A stretch of 63,841 nucleotides of DNA from Cytophagaceae bacterium (GCA_025454925.1 JALONM010000011.1:1-63841), one strand, 5' to 3'. Counted from the first letter of the stretch, positions 36,831-47,030 are shown. A program made the numbers and translations. Notes: generated by a model not told the origin, from the sequence alone.

Positions 36831-38156
36831 ATGTCGCTACCTATTGAGGAATTGATGAAAAATGCCGGAGTTACTGCCTTGACAGATCTTCAGCAAGAAA
36901 TGCTACAACGATATCCCTCGGGTAAGGATTTTATTTTAGTATCTCCCACCGGATCCGGTAAAACACTCGCCTGCTTGTTGCCAGTGCTGCATCACCAACC
37001 AGTGCAACGGGGCCAGGTGCAAACACTGGTTATAGCGCCTAGCCGTGAACTGGCCCAACAAATACAGCGGGTAGCAAGGCAAGCCATGCCCGGACTTGCT
37101 ACGGTCATGTGTTATGGAGGGCATGATATTCAAAAAGAAGCGCAGCAACTCTCCGAAGGAAGCTCCTGGATCGTAGGCACACCCGGCCGACTAGCGGACC
37201 TCCTGCGTCGAGGAATGTTAGATTTAAGTCAATGTGAAGTACTCATCCTGGATGAATATGACAAATGTCTGGAACTAGGATTTGAAGAGGATTTGCGACT
37301 GCTCTTTTCAAGTACCAAGGCCTTGCACAAAAAAATCCTTTGTTCAGCCACCCCTTTGTCCAATCAGCCTTGGATGCTAAAAGAAAAAGAACCCATACTT
37401 CTGGATTATAGTCAGGAAAAAGACTCTAGGCCTGTACATGAATATTTCGAACTTTCTCTTGCTCATGCCAAAGGCAATGCATTGCATGCCCGCTTCCGTT
37501 GTCGGGAAGGAGAGCAATGGATATTTTTCACCAACACCCGGGAGTCGGCGGATTTCTGGACAGAAGAACTCAAGGCTCAAGGTTGGCAGGTGTTGGCCTA
37601 CCACGGAGGCTTGGATCAAAGCAAACGGGAACGAAACTGGTTTATGTTTAGGAATGGAAGTATTCATGCTATAGTCACTACCGATCTTGGTGCGAGGGGA
37701 TTGGATGTGGCAGGCGTTACAGGGATCGTTCATTTGGAATTACCCTTGCGGGAAGAAGAGTTTATACACCGCAACGGACGAACAGCACGCTGGCAACAAA
37801 AGGGGATGGTACTACGCACGACGATGCCCGATATGCAAGAAGACCCATCGTATGTATCACATTATACCTGGAAAGCCTATCCCAGGGAGGCACATACTCC
37901 TTTGCAAGCCCCAGTCTGGACGACTTTGTTTGTAGGAAAAGGAAAAAAAGATAAAGTAGGAAAAATTGATCTTCTTGGCTTTTTATGCAAAATCGGAAAG
38001 CTGGAAGCCTCGGAGGTGGGACTGATGGAAATTAAAGAGTTGTATTCGTATGTGGCCGTTCGAAGAGATAAAGTAAAAATGGCCTTGAGCAATACTCACC
38101 AGCAAGCCTTAAAAGGAAGCAAAACTCGCATTGAACCCGTCGATACGGAACGATAG
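36831..38156 (+). CDS. DbpA-type DEAD-box RNA helicase
   Basis: A 441-aa ATP-dependent RNA helicase. It has Walker A SPTGSGKT (38-45), motif Ib-type GTPGR, motif II DEYD (141-144) in place of DEAD, motif III SAT, and motifs V/VI with TTDLGARGLDV and HRNGRTAR. The C-terminal 75 or so residues (TLFVGKGKKDKV ... ELYSYVAV) match the DbpA RNA-binding domain, which directs such helicases to 23S rRNA during large-subunit assembly. The rRNA role is inferred from this domain. The unusual motif II keeps the catalytic Asp-Glu pair, so activity should be retained. Confidence 0.9.
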   Translation: MSLPIEELMKNAGVTALTDLQQEMLQRYPSGKDFILVSPTGSGKTLACLLPVLHHQPVQRGQVQTLVIAPSRELAQQIQRVARQAMPGLATVMCYGGHDIQKEAQQLSEGSSWIVGTPGRLADLLRRGMLDLSQCEVLILDEYDKCLELGFEEDLRLLFSSTKALHKKILCSATPLSNQPWMLKEKEPILLDYSQEKDSRPVHEYFELSLAHAKGNALHARFRCREGEQWIFFTNTRESADFWTEELKAQGWQVLAYHGGLDQSKRERNWFMFRNGSIHAIVTTDLGARGLDVAGVTGIVHLELPLREEEFIHRNGRTARWQQKGMVLRTTMPDMQEDPSYVSHYTWKAYPREAHTPLQAPVWTTLFVGKGKKDKVGKIDLLGFLCKIGKLEASEVGLMEIKELYSYVAVRRDKVKMALSNTHQQALKGSKTRIEPVDTER

Positions 38157-38162
38157 CGTTTC

Positions 38163-38220
38163 ACGGCTTTTCTCTATGCAATTCCTGTGCTTCTTATGGA
38201 GCACATTCATGGACAGCATT
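38163..38220 (+). repeat. Degraded module A copy
   Basis: cggcttttctctatgcaatt ... cttatggagcacattcatggacagcattccat keeps the order of the module A hairpins with several mismatches. It sits 7 bp downstream of the helicase stop in the short convergent gap before acpH, the same position as other copies relative to gene ends. Confidence 0.45.
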
Positions 38221-38264
38221 CCATACCTAGATTATCAGGGCTGTGGGAAACAATAAAAAAGGAA

Positions 38265-38879
38265 TTAAGAAAATTTAGGAATTGAATTTCCCTCAGGGGC
38301 TTGAGAAATCCATCCTTTTACTTCTGTCTCCAGCAAAGGAAAATACCTGCGGAAGATAGCTTCTATTTCCGGATAGTGCAGTTGCAGTATTTCGACGGCT
38401 TGTTCCATGTTGGATGGAAAATTTGCTCTGCGAGACATGCCGTTGAATACACGCTGCAAGCCTTCCATGGAGGCATACCCGTACAACCAGTTGCCACGAA
38501 TCATATAGGGAAGGTATTCTTTTACTTTTACCGGAAGTAATGCGTCGTTGGATTGTATGGTAGCATATATCGATTCAGCATAAGCATCTAGAGGAGTGGG
38601 AGAAAATTCTTCCCAATAGAAGGCCAGAAAATGATCAAAATAAATATCGCTAACCACTGCGGCGTACTTACCAAAATACTTCCGGATCAGCTCCAAATGT
38701 TTGGTCACTTCAGGGTGGTGATCGGTGAATTGATCAATATGACGATGGAGCAATATACCCCTTTGCACCGCAGGCGGATAATTCAGAAAATCATTTCCTT
38801 TTACTGCATCACCAATAAAATTTCCTAGGAGCAAACCTTCGGAATCATAAGACAAATATGCGTGAGCGAGAAAATTCAA
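38265..38879 (-). CDS. acpH: Acyl carrier protein phosphodiesterase-like protein
   Basis: A 204-aa member of the ACP phosphodiesterase (AcpH/DUF479) family, which removes phosphopantetheine from holo-ACP. Typical features are MNFLAHAYLSYDSEGLLLGNFIGD at the N-terminus, GILLHRHIDQFTDHHPEV (HD-like metal residues) and VVSDIYFDHFLA. Its start overlaps the stop of the upstream beta-barrel gene by 4 bp, so the two are translationally coupled. The outer-membrane neighbour gives no clue to a special role. The symbol is by family similarity. Confidence 0.88.
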   Translation of the reverse strand: MNFLAHAYLSYDSEGLLLGNFIGDAVKGNDFLNYPPAVQRGILLHRHIDQFTDHHPEVTKHLELIRKYFGKYAAVVSDIYFDHFLAFYWEEFSPTPLDAYAESIYATIQSNDALLPVKVKEYLPYMIRGNWLYGYASMEGLQRVFNGMSRRANFPSNMEQAVEILQLHYPEIEAIFRRYFPLLETEVKGWISQAPEGNSIPKFS

Positions 38880-39430
38880 TCTTCGGTTTCTTCAGCTTTT
38901 AATTTAGGGTATGATTTCCAGAAATGAATCCCTATACCTGCTTCGATATACGGCAAATACTCAATTTCGTTAGCAAAATTGTCTGTCACGTACTCCGTGC
39001 GGGAGGCTCCAACCGATAATATGGTATAAAAGTTCGATTTAAAATAGGTTTTTAATCCCGTGTGAAGTTGATACGTAGTATAATTCGACTTAATATCTGG
39101 TGCAGAAACGACTTTGTCGTAACGGTTGAAATAAACACCCCGCCCTGCATTAAACCCAAGCAGCCAATTGTGGTTATAAAATACTTTGGAGAATTGCGCC
39201 AGCTCTGCGGTAATCCCAGCTGCATAATACTGGTAGTTGGGCATTAATCGAAGCGTAAACCTTCCAGCGGTGAGATCTAGCGATGCAAAAGGTCTTATCA
39301 AACGAACATTTGCCCCAAGATAAACGCCCATATTATATTTTCGTTTGGGAGGTGTGCTGATTTGCGCATTCAAAAAATGTAAACCAGCGAACACCACTAT
39401 CAGGAACACAAAATTTCTTAACATAGTCAT
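38876..39430 (-). CDS. Small outer-membrane beta-barrel-like protein, unknown
   Basis: A 184-aa exported protein with a signal peptide (about 3-22, ending FLNAQ). Alternating hydrophobic strands with many aromatics (LRLMPNYQYYAAGITAELA, NYTTYQLHTGLKTYFKS) are typical of an 8-10 strand outer-membrane barrel. It has no recognised family motif. It overlaps acpH by 4 bp. A minus-strand TACTTTTG box (39470-39477) lies 40 bp upstream and may be its -7 element. Confidence 0.75.
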   Translation of the reverse strand: MTMLRNFVFLIVVFAGLHFLNAQISTPPKRKYNMGVYLGANVRLIRPFASLDLTAGRFTLRLMPNYQYYAAGITAELAQFSKVFYNHNWLLGFNAGRGVYFNRYDKVVSAPDIKSNYTTYQLHTGLKTYFKSNFYTILSVGASRTEYVTDNFANEIEYLPYIEAGIGIHFWKSYPKLKAEETED

Positions 39431-39562
39431 TTAGTATGATTTGATAATTTATACAAATTAAACAAAAAACAAAAGTAGAAACGGGTAAATAGAATTTGGA
39501 AAGGCGGAAGGCCATAAGTAAATGTACCTCCTCCAAATTTTCTATTTAAAAATCTCCTGAGA

Positions 39563-40105
39563 CTAGCGTATAGATTCTACTACCAGGTTATGGTTGGTAT
39601 AGATGCAAATATCTGCGGCTATATGAAGGCTTTCCCGTACCATTTCTTCAGCACTAAGGTGTGGAGCATGTTTTTTTAATGCAAGTGCCGCAGCCCTTGC
39701 GTACATACTTCCTGAACCAATGGACGCGACCTCTTCGTCGGGCTCCAGAACATCCCCGGTTCCTGATACCACGAGCACCTCGTCTTTATTCACTGCGATC
39801 AACATGGCTTCCAGACGGCGAAGGTATCGGTCAGTTCTCCAATCTTTAGCCAGTTCAATGGCTGCCCGTTTTAAATTTCCACCGTAGGCTCCCAATTTTT
39901 CTTCAAATCGCTCGAGCAAGGTAAAGGCATCGGCGGTAGACCCTGCAAATCCTGCAAGCACTTTTCCTTCGTGCAACGGCCGAACTTTACGCACATTGCT
40001 CTTGGCTACCGTGGACCCCAAGGTTGCCTGTCCATCGGCACCAATGGCAACTTGTCCATTATGTTTTACTGCCAATACAGTAGTGGCATGCACTTGTTCC
40101 ATCAT
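39563..40105 (-). CDS. hslV: HslV, proteolytic subunit of the HslUV protease
   Basis: A 180-aa threonine protease subunit. The mature N-terminus is expected at T8 in [12 protein letters not shown] after removal of a short propeptide. [43 protein letters not shown] and [15 protein letters not shown] are diagnostic. It normally forms a dodecamer with the AAA+ unfoldase HslU. No hslU is seen in this window, so its partner must be encoded elsewhere. It overlaps the upstream GT-C glycosyltransferase gene by 4 bp, an unusual arrangement. Confidence 0.95.
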   Translation of the reverse strand: MMEQVHATTVLAVKHNGQVAIGADGQATLGSTVAKSNVRKVRPLHEGKVLAGFAGSTADAFTLLERFEEKLGAYGGNLKRAAIELAKDWRTDRYLRRLEAMLIAVNKDEVLVVSGTGDVLEPDEEVASIGSGSMYARAAALALKKHAPHLSAEEMVRESLHIAADICIYTNHNLVVESIR

Positions 40106-41529
40106 GGTACTTTTTCTATTTGATATACGGTAGTAATCGATGTTCTATCGACCCAATAAAATACGTTTAGATTTGTCAACCATTCCGGATAGGATTGGTA
40201 CAATTTCTTCAAACGGAAGGCTCCATTGCCAACAAGAGTTCCGTCTTCACGGCAATCGTGGGTAATCCATACTGCAGGGAGGGTTTCGGAAAACCGGAAA
40301 GCAATGCTATCCTGTGGAATTGGTAGTACCTCCTTTCGTTTGTAAAAATGCATGCGCAAAGGAGGATCTGTATACGGATCGTTTCTACCATCAAAGAATA
40401 AAAGAAATGACTGGGGCTTATATTCTTTCTCCAGGTAATGCATGATTTTCACATCCATGCAGGCTGGCAACAAACTATATGGCACAAGCAAACATATATT
40501 GATGAATATCAATAAGCTCGAGGCATACGTGTACCACCTCCCTTTTTCTGTTGTGTATAAACGATACAAGGGGTAGGCAAGCAATGGAGCTATGGGATAT
40601 AAAAAACGAATTTCTTTATGCCCAACCATCATATGCCCCAACAAAAAGAACAGGCAAGTAAGAGTGAATATATCTTTTGGAAATTTATATGCATAAATGC
40701 CCAATGCTACCAGGAAAACAATTCCTGGAACAATAAACAACAATTCGACAATTCGAAAGAAATAATGATACCAGGGGGAAACGCCATAAAATGCCGCCGC
40801 CTTTTTAACGATATTCAAATAGAAATAATTAAACGGCGCACAGGTCCATTCCTGATAAAATGAATAATCCAGGTACGTTGCCAGAAGCGTAACGCACAAA
40901 AATCCCAGGGCATATCCTGAGATCGAAGACCATGAAATCTTTTTTGCAAAAAACATCCAAACCAAGGTTCCTACGAGTGCAAATGCTATTTGATAGCGAA
41001 ACTGAAAAGCCAGGCCAGCCACAACCCCCACCAGTACATAATGACGGAACTTAGCTGCCCCAAGTAAGGTGGCAATGGTCAGGATAAAAAAGGAGGCGCT
41101 CAAACCTTCGGAAGAATAGCGGGCTCCGATAAATACGGTGATACAAAAGAAATAGGTAATCACCACTGCCGTTTTACTGGCCTGCAGTTGCAAGGCTGAA
41201 AGCAAGCGGAAAAGAGAGAAATACAAAAGACAAGCAGAGAACAAGCGAAATATAAAGGCTTGACGAAACGGATCCTCAATGCCCAGGAACCTCGATGCTT
41301 GTATCATGCCTGCGGTCATCCAGGGTTGCAAGGAAGGTCGCATTCGATTAGGAAATTCCCAGGCTAAATCAGAAACTTGATTTTCACCTAACAGGTATAA
41401 TGCGTATTCTATTATTTGATAATGCTCGTCTCCGTGCTTATATCCCTGACTAAACCAGGCCGCCACGGCAAACAGCACGCATGCCAGCACATACCAAAAG
41501 GGTAAAGGAAGTTTCTGCAGAAATTTCAT
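40102..41529 (-). CDS. GT-C (GT22/Alg9-like) mannosyltransferase
   Basis: A 475-aa polytopic membrane protein with about ten hydrophobic segments. The first outside loop carries [11 protein letters not shown] (D34, E35), the acidic motif of GT-C enzymes using polyprenyl-phosphate sugars, and [12 protein letters not shown] and [15 protein letters not shown] match the Alg9/PIG-B/GT22 group. It probably adds mannose or a similar sugar to a lipid-linked or surface glycan on the periplasmic side. The gene overlaps hslV by 4 bp and starts 89 bp from the E2 stop region. Confidence 0.85.
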   Translation of the reverse strand: MKFLQKLPLPFWYVLACVLFAVAAWFSQGYKHGDEHYQIIEYALYLLGENQVSDLAWEFPNRMRPSLQPWMTAGMIQASRFLGIEDPFRQAFIFRLFSACLLYFSLFRLLSALQLQASKTAVVITYFFCITVFIGARYSSEGLSASFFILTIATLLGAAKFRHYVLVGVVAGLAFQFRYQIAFALVGTLVWMFFAKKISWSSISGYALGFLCVTLLATYLDYSFYQEWTCAPFNYFYLNIVKKAAAFYGVSPWYHYFFRIVELLFIVPGIVFLVALGIYAYKFPKDIFTLTCLFFLLGHMMVGHKEIRFLYPIAPLLAYPLYRLYTTEKGRWYTYASSLLIFINICLLVPYSLLPACMDVKIMHYLEKEYKPQSFLLFFDGRNDPYTDPPLRMHFYKRKEVLPIPQDSIAFRFSETLPAVWITHDCREDGTLVGNGAFRLKKLYQSYPEWLTNLNVFYWVDRTSITTVYQIEKVP

Positions 41530-41542
41530 AGTGAGCCAAAAT

Positions 41543-41598
41543 AAAACCTCCCATTTTCAACAACTACACAGAGGTAATTATTTTAAACAGGAGGTTTT
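41543..41598 (-). terminator. Possible terminator of the E2 gene
   Basis: aaaacctcc (41543-41551) pairs with ggaggtttt (41590-41598) across a 38-nt loop. Read on the minus strand it lies 20 bp beyond the E2 stop and ends ggaggttttatttt. The long loop lowers confidence. Confidence 0.45.
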
Positions 41599-41617
41599 TC
41601 TTTAGGATTAGAATACG

Positions 41618-43225
41618 TTAAATTAAAATACGAACAGGATCTTCCAGGTAACTTTTTAACGTTTGAAGGAATGCCGCACCAATTGCACCATCGACCACAC
41701 GGTGATCGCAGGATAATGTTACTTTCATGATGTTGCCAACTACAAACTGACCATCTTTTACCACTGCTGTTTGTTTTATTCCCCCAACGGCAAGAATACA
41801 AGCATCCGGCGGATTGATAATGGCTGTGAACTCATCAATACCAAACATTCCCAAGTTGGAAATAGTAAATGTATTGCCTGACCAGTCGGCAGGTGTAAGT
41901 TGTTTGTTTTTAGCTTTTACCGAATAGTCCTTTACTTCACTGGCAATCTGCGATAAGCTTTTGTTATCAGCAAAACGTACGACCGGCACCAGCAAGCCCT
42001 CTTCTACCGCCATGGCCACACCTATGCTGATATGGTGGTTGTAACGGATTTTATCTCCCAACCAGGATGAATTTACTTTCGGGTGCTTTCTTAAAGCCGC
42101 TGCAGTGGCTTTAATCACCATATCGTTAAAGGAAATTTTTACAGGAGAAAGTTCATTGATGCTCGCGCGCGCTTCGATCGCCTTATCCATGTTAATTTCC
42201 ATGGTAAGATAGAAATGCGGCGCGGTAAATAAGCTTTCACCCAAACGACGGGCAATGGTTTTGCGCATCTGTGAAACATTTACCTCTTCATAACTTTCCT
42301 GACCCACCGGAGCATGCACGGAAGTACTGGTGGTCGTTTTGGATGCCGGTTTTTCAGAGCCTTTAAATGTTTCTACATCGCGTTTTACGATGCGTCCATT
42401 TTCGCCACTTCCTTGCACGGATGCAATATCTATTCCTTTGTCTTTGGCCAGCTTTTTTGCGAGCGGAGAAGCTTTCAAGCGAGCATCGCCTGAAGTACTT
42501 CCATTGCTTACTACTTTATTGGAAGAAGTTTCGGCAGGTATCGTTGTGGTTGCATTGGTACTTGGTGCAGGAACTTCTTTTTTAGAAGAACCACTGGCAT
42601 TTAGCAGCGTTTGAAAATCGGCACCCGGTTCGCCAATAACGCACATCACCGCGTCGATAGGCACAGCATCGCCTTCTTTAACTCCAATGTACAACAAAGT
42701 GCCATCCGAATACGATTCCATTTCCATGGTAGCCTTATCCGTGGCGACTTCGGCCAACAACTCGCCAGACTTCACTTTATCGCCAACTTTTTTATGCCAG
42801 GCAACAATCGTCCCTTCTGTCATGGTATCACTCATTTTTGGCATCCGGATCACCTCTGCCTGAATGTTGGAAGTATCTACCTGAACAGAAATTTCTTTAA
42901 CGGCAGGAGTTGTTTCAACAGCCGTAGTTTTGGCAGTAAGGGTGCTGCCTCCGCTTAATCCTTTTACTAAATCATCAATATTCTCTCCTTGTTTGCCGAT
43001 GATTGCGATTACTGCATCAATCGGAACAGCGCTTTTCTCTTTCACTCCGATGTACAGAAGCGTGCCTTCTTCGTACGACTCCAGTTCCATAGTGGCCTTG
43101 TCTGTTTCCACTTCCGCGAGGATATCCCCTGATTTCACATTGTCGCCGACTTTCTTATGCCACGCCGCAATTACACCTTCGGTCATGGTATCGCTCATCT
43201 TGGGCATTCTAATGACTTCTGCCAT
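41618..43225 (-). CDS. Pyruvate dehydrogenase E2, dihydrolipoyl acetyltransferase
   Basis: A 535-aa E2 core protein of the pyruvate dehydrogenase complex. It has two N-terminal lipoyl domains with lipoylated lysines at K43 (ETDKATMELES) and K164 (ATDKATMEMES), joined by Thr/Val-rich linkers. A peripheral-subunit-binding domain (ASPLAKKLAKDKGIDI, about 255-290) and the catalytic acetyltransferase domain (about 305-535) follow, with DHRVVDG (H508) near the end. The E1 and E3 genes are not adjacent. A minus-strand TATTTTTG box at 43265-43272 is a likely -7 element. Confidence 0.94.
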   Translation of the reverse strand: MAEVIRMPKMSDTMTEGVIAAWHKKVGDNVKSGDILAEVETDKATMELESYEEGTLLYIGVKEKSAVPIDAVIAIIGKQGENIDDLVKGLSGGSTLTAKTTAVETTPAVKEISVQVDTSNIQAEVIRMPKMSDTMTEGTIVAWHKKVGDKVKSGELLAEVATDKATMEMESYSDGTLLYIGVKEGDAVPIDAVMCVIGEPGADFQTLLNASGSSKKEVPAPSTNATTTIPAETSSNKVVSNGSTSGDARLKASPLAKKLAKDKGIDIASVQGSGENGRIVKRDVETFKGSEKPASKTTTSTSVHAPVGQESYEEVNVSQMRKTIARRLGESLFTAPHFYLTMEINMDKAIEARASINELSPVKISFNDMVIKATAAALRKHPKVNSSWLGDKIRYNHHISIGVAMAVEEGLLVPVVRFADNKSLSQIASEVKDYSVKAKNKQLTPADWSGNTFTISNLGMFGIDEFTAIINPPDACILAVGGIKQTAVVKDGQFVVGNIMKVTLSCDHRVVDGAIGAAFLQTLKSYLEDPVRILI

Positions 43226-43348
43226 TTATTCAGGAATTTAGTTGTTGATACTCTTTTCTGGATCCAAAAATAATTTTTTTGATATACAATACCATGATTT
43301 GTGCGTAAAATAACGCCTTAACTATGGAAAATACCAGGACCTGGGTCT

Positions 43349-44740
43349 TTAAGACAGGTTCTTCAGGAATTGATATAACAATCGAACACCAAATCCAGTT
43401 CCTCCTTTTACCCGGTAAGCTTCGGTAGACTTAAAAAAAGCGGTGCCGGCTATATCCAGGTGCATCCAGGGGTATTGGGTAAAATGTTCTAAAAATTTAC
43501 CCGCAGTAATGGCTCCGGCTTCCGGCCCTCCGAGGTTATTGAGGTCGGCAATATCCGATTTGATTGATTCCTTGTAATCCTCCCAAAGCGGAAATTCCAC
43601 CAGCCGCTCAAAGGTGTCCATTCCGGCCTTAACCATTGCTTTTTTAAGTGACTCCTCCGCCGTTCCCATCATAACTGCAGCATTTTTGCCAACCGCACGA
43701 GCTGCTGAACCCGTCAGGGTGGCTAAGTCTATAACCAGTCCGGGATCATATCGCTTGGCGTATGCCAGGGCGTCGGCCAATATCAATCTTCCTTCGGCAT
43801 CCGTATTCAACACCTCTACGGTAGTACCGTCGTGCATGGTAATAATATCTCCCGGTGCAAACGCATTTCCCGAAGGTCTGTTTTCAGTGGCTGGAATTAA
43901 GCCAATAAGATGATACGGCAATTGGAGTTGTGCGGCAAGGTAAATGCAAGCCGCTACCACCGCTGCACCGGCCATATCGCATTTCATAAAATCCATAGAG
44001 CCTTCGGTAGGCTTTAAACTGAGTCCACCGGTGTCATACACCACTCCTTTGCCCACCAACACAAAGGGTTTGGCCTGCACGGTATGCGTTGGCCTATACT
44101 CCAGAATGGAGAATGTTGGTGGATTGGGGGCTCCTTGATTAACAGCCAGCAATCCACCCATGCGCAGCGATGTAATTTCTTCCTTGGTCAAAACCGTGCA
44201 ATCAAAGCCTGTTTCTTCGGCTTTCTTCAAAAACTCTTGCGATAATTTTTCAGCGGTTAAAAAAGATACCGGTTGATTCACCAGATCCCTGGCCCAATGC
44301 ACCGCTTTCACCAATGCCTTTAATTCAATTACCGAACTTTCAGAAATCATTTGCTCATGAAAAGCCAAGGTTTCTGGAAGAACCACTTTGGTGGCATCCG
44401 TTTTATAAAAATCAAAATCGTATAAACGTAATAACAAACCTTCTGCAAAGTAATAGGAAGCCAACTCTTGTGCCGTGGATTCCACCGAACAGGAACGTAG
44501 CTTTTTACTGATTAAAAACTGAGCCAGCTCTGCTCCTCTTCTGCGACATCCTTCCGCATCGGATTTTTGCACAGAAACATATACGATATCCTGATTGCGA
44601 TCCCGGATATGAATGAACGTTTCCTCGCGGTGCAAAGCAAATTCAAGTTCTAAAATATGAGGAGTAGAAGGCAATTCATCAAACACCACCACATGGCAAG
44701 CCAGGCGTCTGTGGTCTCTAAAAAAATCAGGAATTTTCAT
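43349..44740 (-). CDS. M17-family leucyl aminopeptidase
   Basis: A 463-aa cytoplasmic metallo-aminopeptidase. The C-terminal catalytic domain (about 170-463) carries the two-metal site: VGKGVVYDTGGLSLKP, FMKCDMAGAA and the signature NTDAEGRLILADAL. The N-terminal 160 residues form the usual macro-like domain and are less conserved. It removes N-terminal residues during peptide turnover. It lies 123 bp upstream of the E2 gene on the same strand, so co-transcription is possible. Confidence 0.93.
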   Translation of the reverse strand: MKIPDFFRDHRRLACHVVVFDELPSTPHILELEFALHREETFIHIRDRNQDIVYVSVQKSDAEGCRRRGAELAQFLISKKLRSCSVESTAQELASYYFAEGLLLRLYDFDFYKTDATKVVLPETLAFHEQMISESSVIELKALVKAVHWARDLVNQPVSFLTAEKLSQEFLKKAEETGFDCTVLTKEEITSLRMGGLLAVNQGAPNPPTFSILEYRPTHTVQAKPFVLVGKGVVYDTGGLSLKPTEGSMDFMKCDMAGAAVVAACIYLAAQLQLPYHLIGLIPATENRPSGNAFAPGDIITMHDGTTVEVLNTDAEGRLILADALAYAKRYDPGLVIDLATLTGSAARAVGKNAAVMMGTAEESLKKAMVKAGMDTFERLVEFPLWEDYKESIKSDIADLNNLGGPEAGAITAGKFLEHFTQYPWMHLDIAGTAFFKSTEAYRVKGGTGFGVRLLYQFLKNLS

Positions 44741-45010
44741 TTTTATATATCTATGCGATTAGGGGCGGTTGCCCGGTAATGGAAAGTTTCGGACAGAAAA
44801 AATTCAACACTTATTTAACGATTCTTCCGCAAGGTACAAGAATAAACGGATATAAACTGAACCTTCAAAGGTGCATCATTTGACTCCTGTATAATTTACG
44901 AAATTAAAGGGAAGTCTGATCAGTACCTATATGCTCACCAACCTGGGGGGATTGGTATTTTTGCAATTACATTTCTTTAAAACGAACACAGAGGTTCGAT
45001 AACACGGGCA

Positions 45011-45472
45011 TTATTTTACGGTAATCGGAACGTTGATAAACCGCCCTTCGGTAACTTTAATGGGTTTAGCATTTCCTTTCACAAGCAATTCCATTTCAAA
45101 CTCTCCCGACACTTCCTTATTCTCAGTGTCAAGCTCTGTAATGGAAACAAATCCTTTAACCGGTGCTCCGATCGAATTTGAAGCAGGGTCTTCATACCGT
45201 ATGTATGCCTGACGAATGCTTGCCATCTGCAAATCAATAGTTCCGGAGTTGGGATTTAAAAATGAAAATTTCACAAAGCGATCGTTGGTAAGCGATAGCT
45301 GTTGCTCTCCCCCTGTAATTTTACGCAGACTTGCTTTCACATTTTCTACCACATACGGCCTGCCATTAATCACACAGGTAAATAAGCCTTTTGATTCTTC
45401 GGATTTAAAAGACGAAGTTCCAATGAACCCTATGATTAAAAAAATCAGGAGCTTAATTTTTTGTATTTTCAT
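45011..45472 (-). CDS. Small exported protein of unknown function
   Basis: A 153-aa protein with a signal peptide (MKIQKIKLLIFLIIGFIGTSS). The rest is a single beta-rich domain beginning FTCVINGRPYVVENVKA and ending TEGRFINVPI, a pattern like small DUF6252-type secreted proteins. That likeness is weak and no function follows. I start at 45472, not at the in-frame ATG 39 bp upstream, because a minus-strand TACATTTG box (45509-45516) overlaps that codon. No operon partner is evident. Confidence 0.7.
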   Translation of the reverse strand: MKIQKIKLLIFLIIGFIGTSSFKSEESKGLFTCVINGRPYVVENVKASLRKITGGEQQLSLTNDRFVKFSFLNPNSGTIDLQMASIRQAYIRYEDPASNSIGAPVKGFVSITELDTENKEVSGEFEMELLVKGNAKPIKVTEGRFINVPITVK

Positions 45473-45570
45473 TTGATAAAAATGTAATATTCTACTAATT
45501 AAACAATTCAAATGTATACTTGCAAATTTTTACTTATTAAATATTCACATTTGCATAGTTCGACACTACC

Positions 45571-46425
45571 ATGCCTCCTATTGCTCAAATATTGATCGTT
45601 TGTTTTTCCATGCTAGTATACGGGCAACAAAAGCCTGTGTTTCTGATTCGGTGCCTGGAAAAGCCGGATTCTTTAGGACAGCCCTTTGCAGAGCGTAACA
45701 TCGAACTAAACAAACACAGGCAAGTACTTACTTCTGAATACTTATTCGCTAAAGACGCGCGCAAACGTAATCACATTCATTGCCGTTACGATTCCAAAGG
45801 AAGGTTGATTTCCCGAGAAGAATACGCCTGGTCCAACTACCTGGCGGAGTATATCACGTATGACAAGCTCAAAACAATACATGAAATAAAATACAATACG
45901 GTCAACCGGACTCATGAAAAACGGTACAAGCCCCATGGGAAATTGGATATAGAACTGGTATACAAAGGCATGAAATCGTTGGGCGATACACTTCAACTAT
46001 CCCACTTGATCCGGTATCATTACGATGCCAAGGACAGCCTATCTGAAATCAGGTTTTACAGGAAAGAAAAGGATACGAGTTGCTTTGAAAGAGTGGTAAG
46101 AACTTTTGAAGGTGACCAACTCCGCAAAGAAGCCAGCTTCTCAGGCCCGGATCAAATCAGCTATCGCGAAATACAGTACGATTCCTTAGGGCGTATATCG
46201 GAAGAATCGTTTTGGGACATCCAACATCCTTCCAACTGGGAACTTTATAAATACAGCTATCCCGACAGAGATTCCAAAATATCGCTTCGTAGTAATTTAT
46301 ATCTGGAAGAATGGACGCTCTATGTAAACGGGGAAATCCGACTGCGGAAAATCTACGACATCACCAGCGAAGGAGTGCTGATGAGACAGTGGGAAGAATA
46401 TTCAGAGATACCGTTTACTAAATAA
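45571..46425 (+). CDS. Secreted YD/MORN-like repeat protein, unknown
   Basis: A 284-aa protein with a signal peptide (about 1-18, ending LVYGQQ) and repeated units of the type YDSKGRLISREEY, YDAKDSLSEIRFY and YDSLGRISEESFW. These resemble YD-repeat or MORN-like modules found in small secreted Bacteroidota proteins. No catalytic motif is visible. It diverges from the 45011-45472 gene and is convergent with the next one. Its role is unknown. Confidence 0.75.
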   Translation: MPPIAQILIVCFSMLVYGQQKPVFLIRCLEKPDSLGQPFAERNIELNKHRQVLTSEYLFAKDARKRNHIHCRYDSKGRLISREEYAWSNYLAEYITYDKLKTIHEIKYNTVNRTHEKRYKPHGKLDIELVYKGMKSLGDTLQLSHLIRYHYDAKDSLSEIRFYRKEKDTSCFERVVRTFEGDQLRKEASFSGPDQISYREIQYDSLGRISEESFWDIQHPSNWELYKYSYPDRDSKISLRSNLYLEEWTLYVNGEIRLRKIYDITSEGVLMRQWEEYSEIPFTK

Positions 46426-46455
46426 TACCTGCCGTTTACTCAATTTTCCAAGTTA

Positions 46456-46950
46456 CTACTTTTTAATCTTTTTGGCTTTTTCAAGCAATCCCTTTGCCTT
46501 TTTGCCCTGCGATTCTAAGCGTTTTATTTTATTTTCGGTGGAGTTAATTCGCTGAAACAATCGTAGACCTTTGGTTGACATTCGATAGTAATTGATCAAT
46601 GTGAAATCTGCCAGATCCTTCCTTTTTTGTTTCACTTTGATCATCTTGGCTCTCATCGAAGTAACGATCATATCCGTATAGGTTTCAGTGTTATCCGACA
46701 ATTCACCCGTTTTACGATTAAGCTGAAACGATTTGATGCTTAAGCTGTCTACTACTAATAAGGTCCATCGCCTTTTAAGCTTTAAACCATATACCGAATA
46801 TTTATTCCCAGAGGTGGTGGCGCCTTCAAAGCCTGGCTTAAATTGTCTGATAGCATTTAGATTTTCCATTTGCTTGACGGTTAGTGTATCTTTTGGCGAA
46901 GCAAAGGCTGTTGAAACAACCAAAAAGAAGAATGCGAGAAACAGTTTCAT
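46456..46950 (-). CDS. Small exported protein of unknown function
   Basis: A 164-aa protein with a signal peptide (MKLFLAFFFLVVSTAFASP). A mixed alpha/beta region follows (YSVYGLKLKRRWTLLVVDSLSIKSF), then a very basic, helical lysine-rich tail (about 135-164, SQGKKAKGLLEKAKKIKK). The in-frame ATG 27 bp upstream is less likely because the chosen one starts directly at the signal peptide. I recognise no family. Confidence 0.65.
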   Translation of the reverse strand: MKLFLAFFFLVVSTAFASPKDTLTVKQMENLNAIRQFKPGFEGATTSGNKYSVYGLKLKRRWTLLVVDSLSIKSFQLNRKTGELSDNTETYTDMIVTSMRAKMIKVKQKRKDLADFTLINYYRMSTKGLRLFQRINSTENKIKRLESQGKKAKGLLEKAKKIKK

Positions 46951-47030
46951 ATCAAAATAGTGCAAATGAGAAACCAAGAATTGATGTTACTTTGTTGACT
47001 AAAAATTCACATTTTAGGTAGCCTCGCAAA

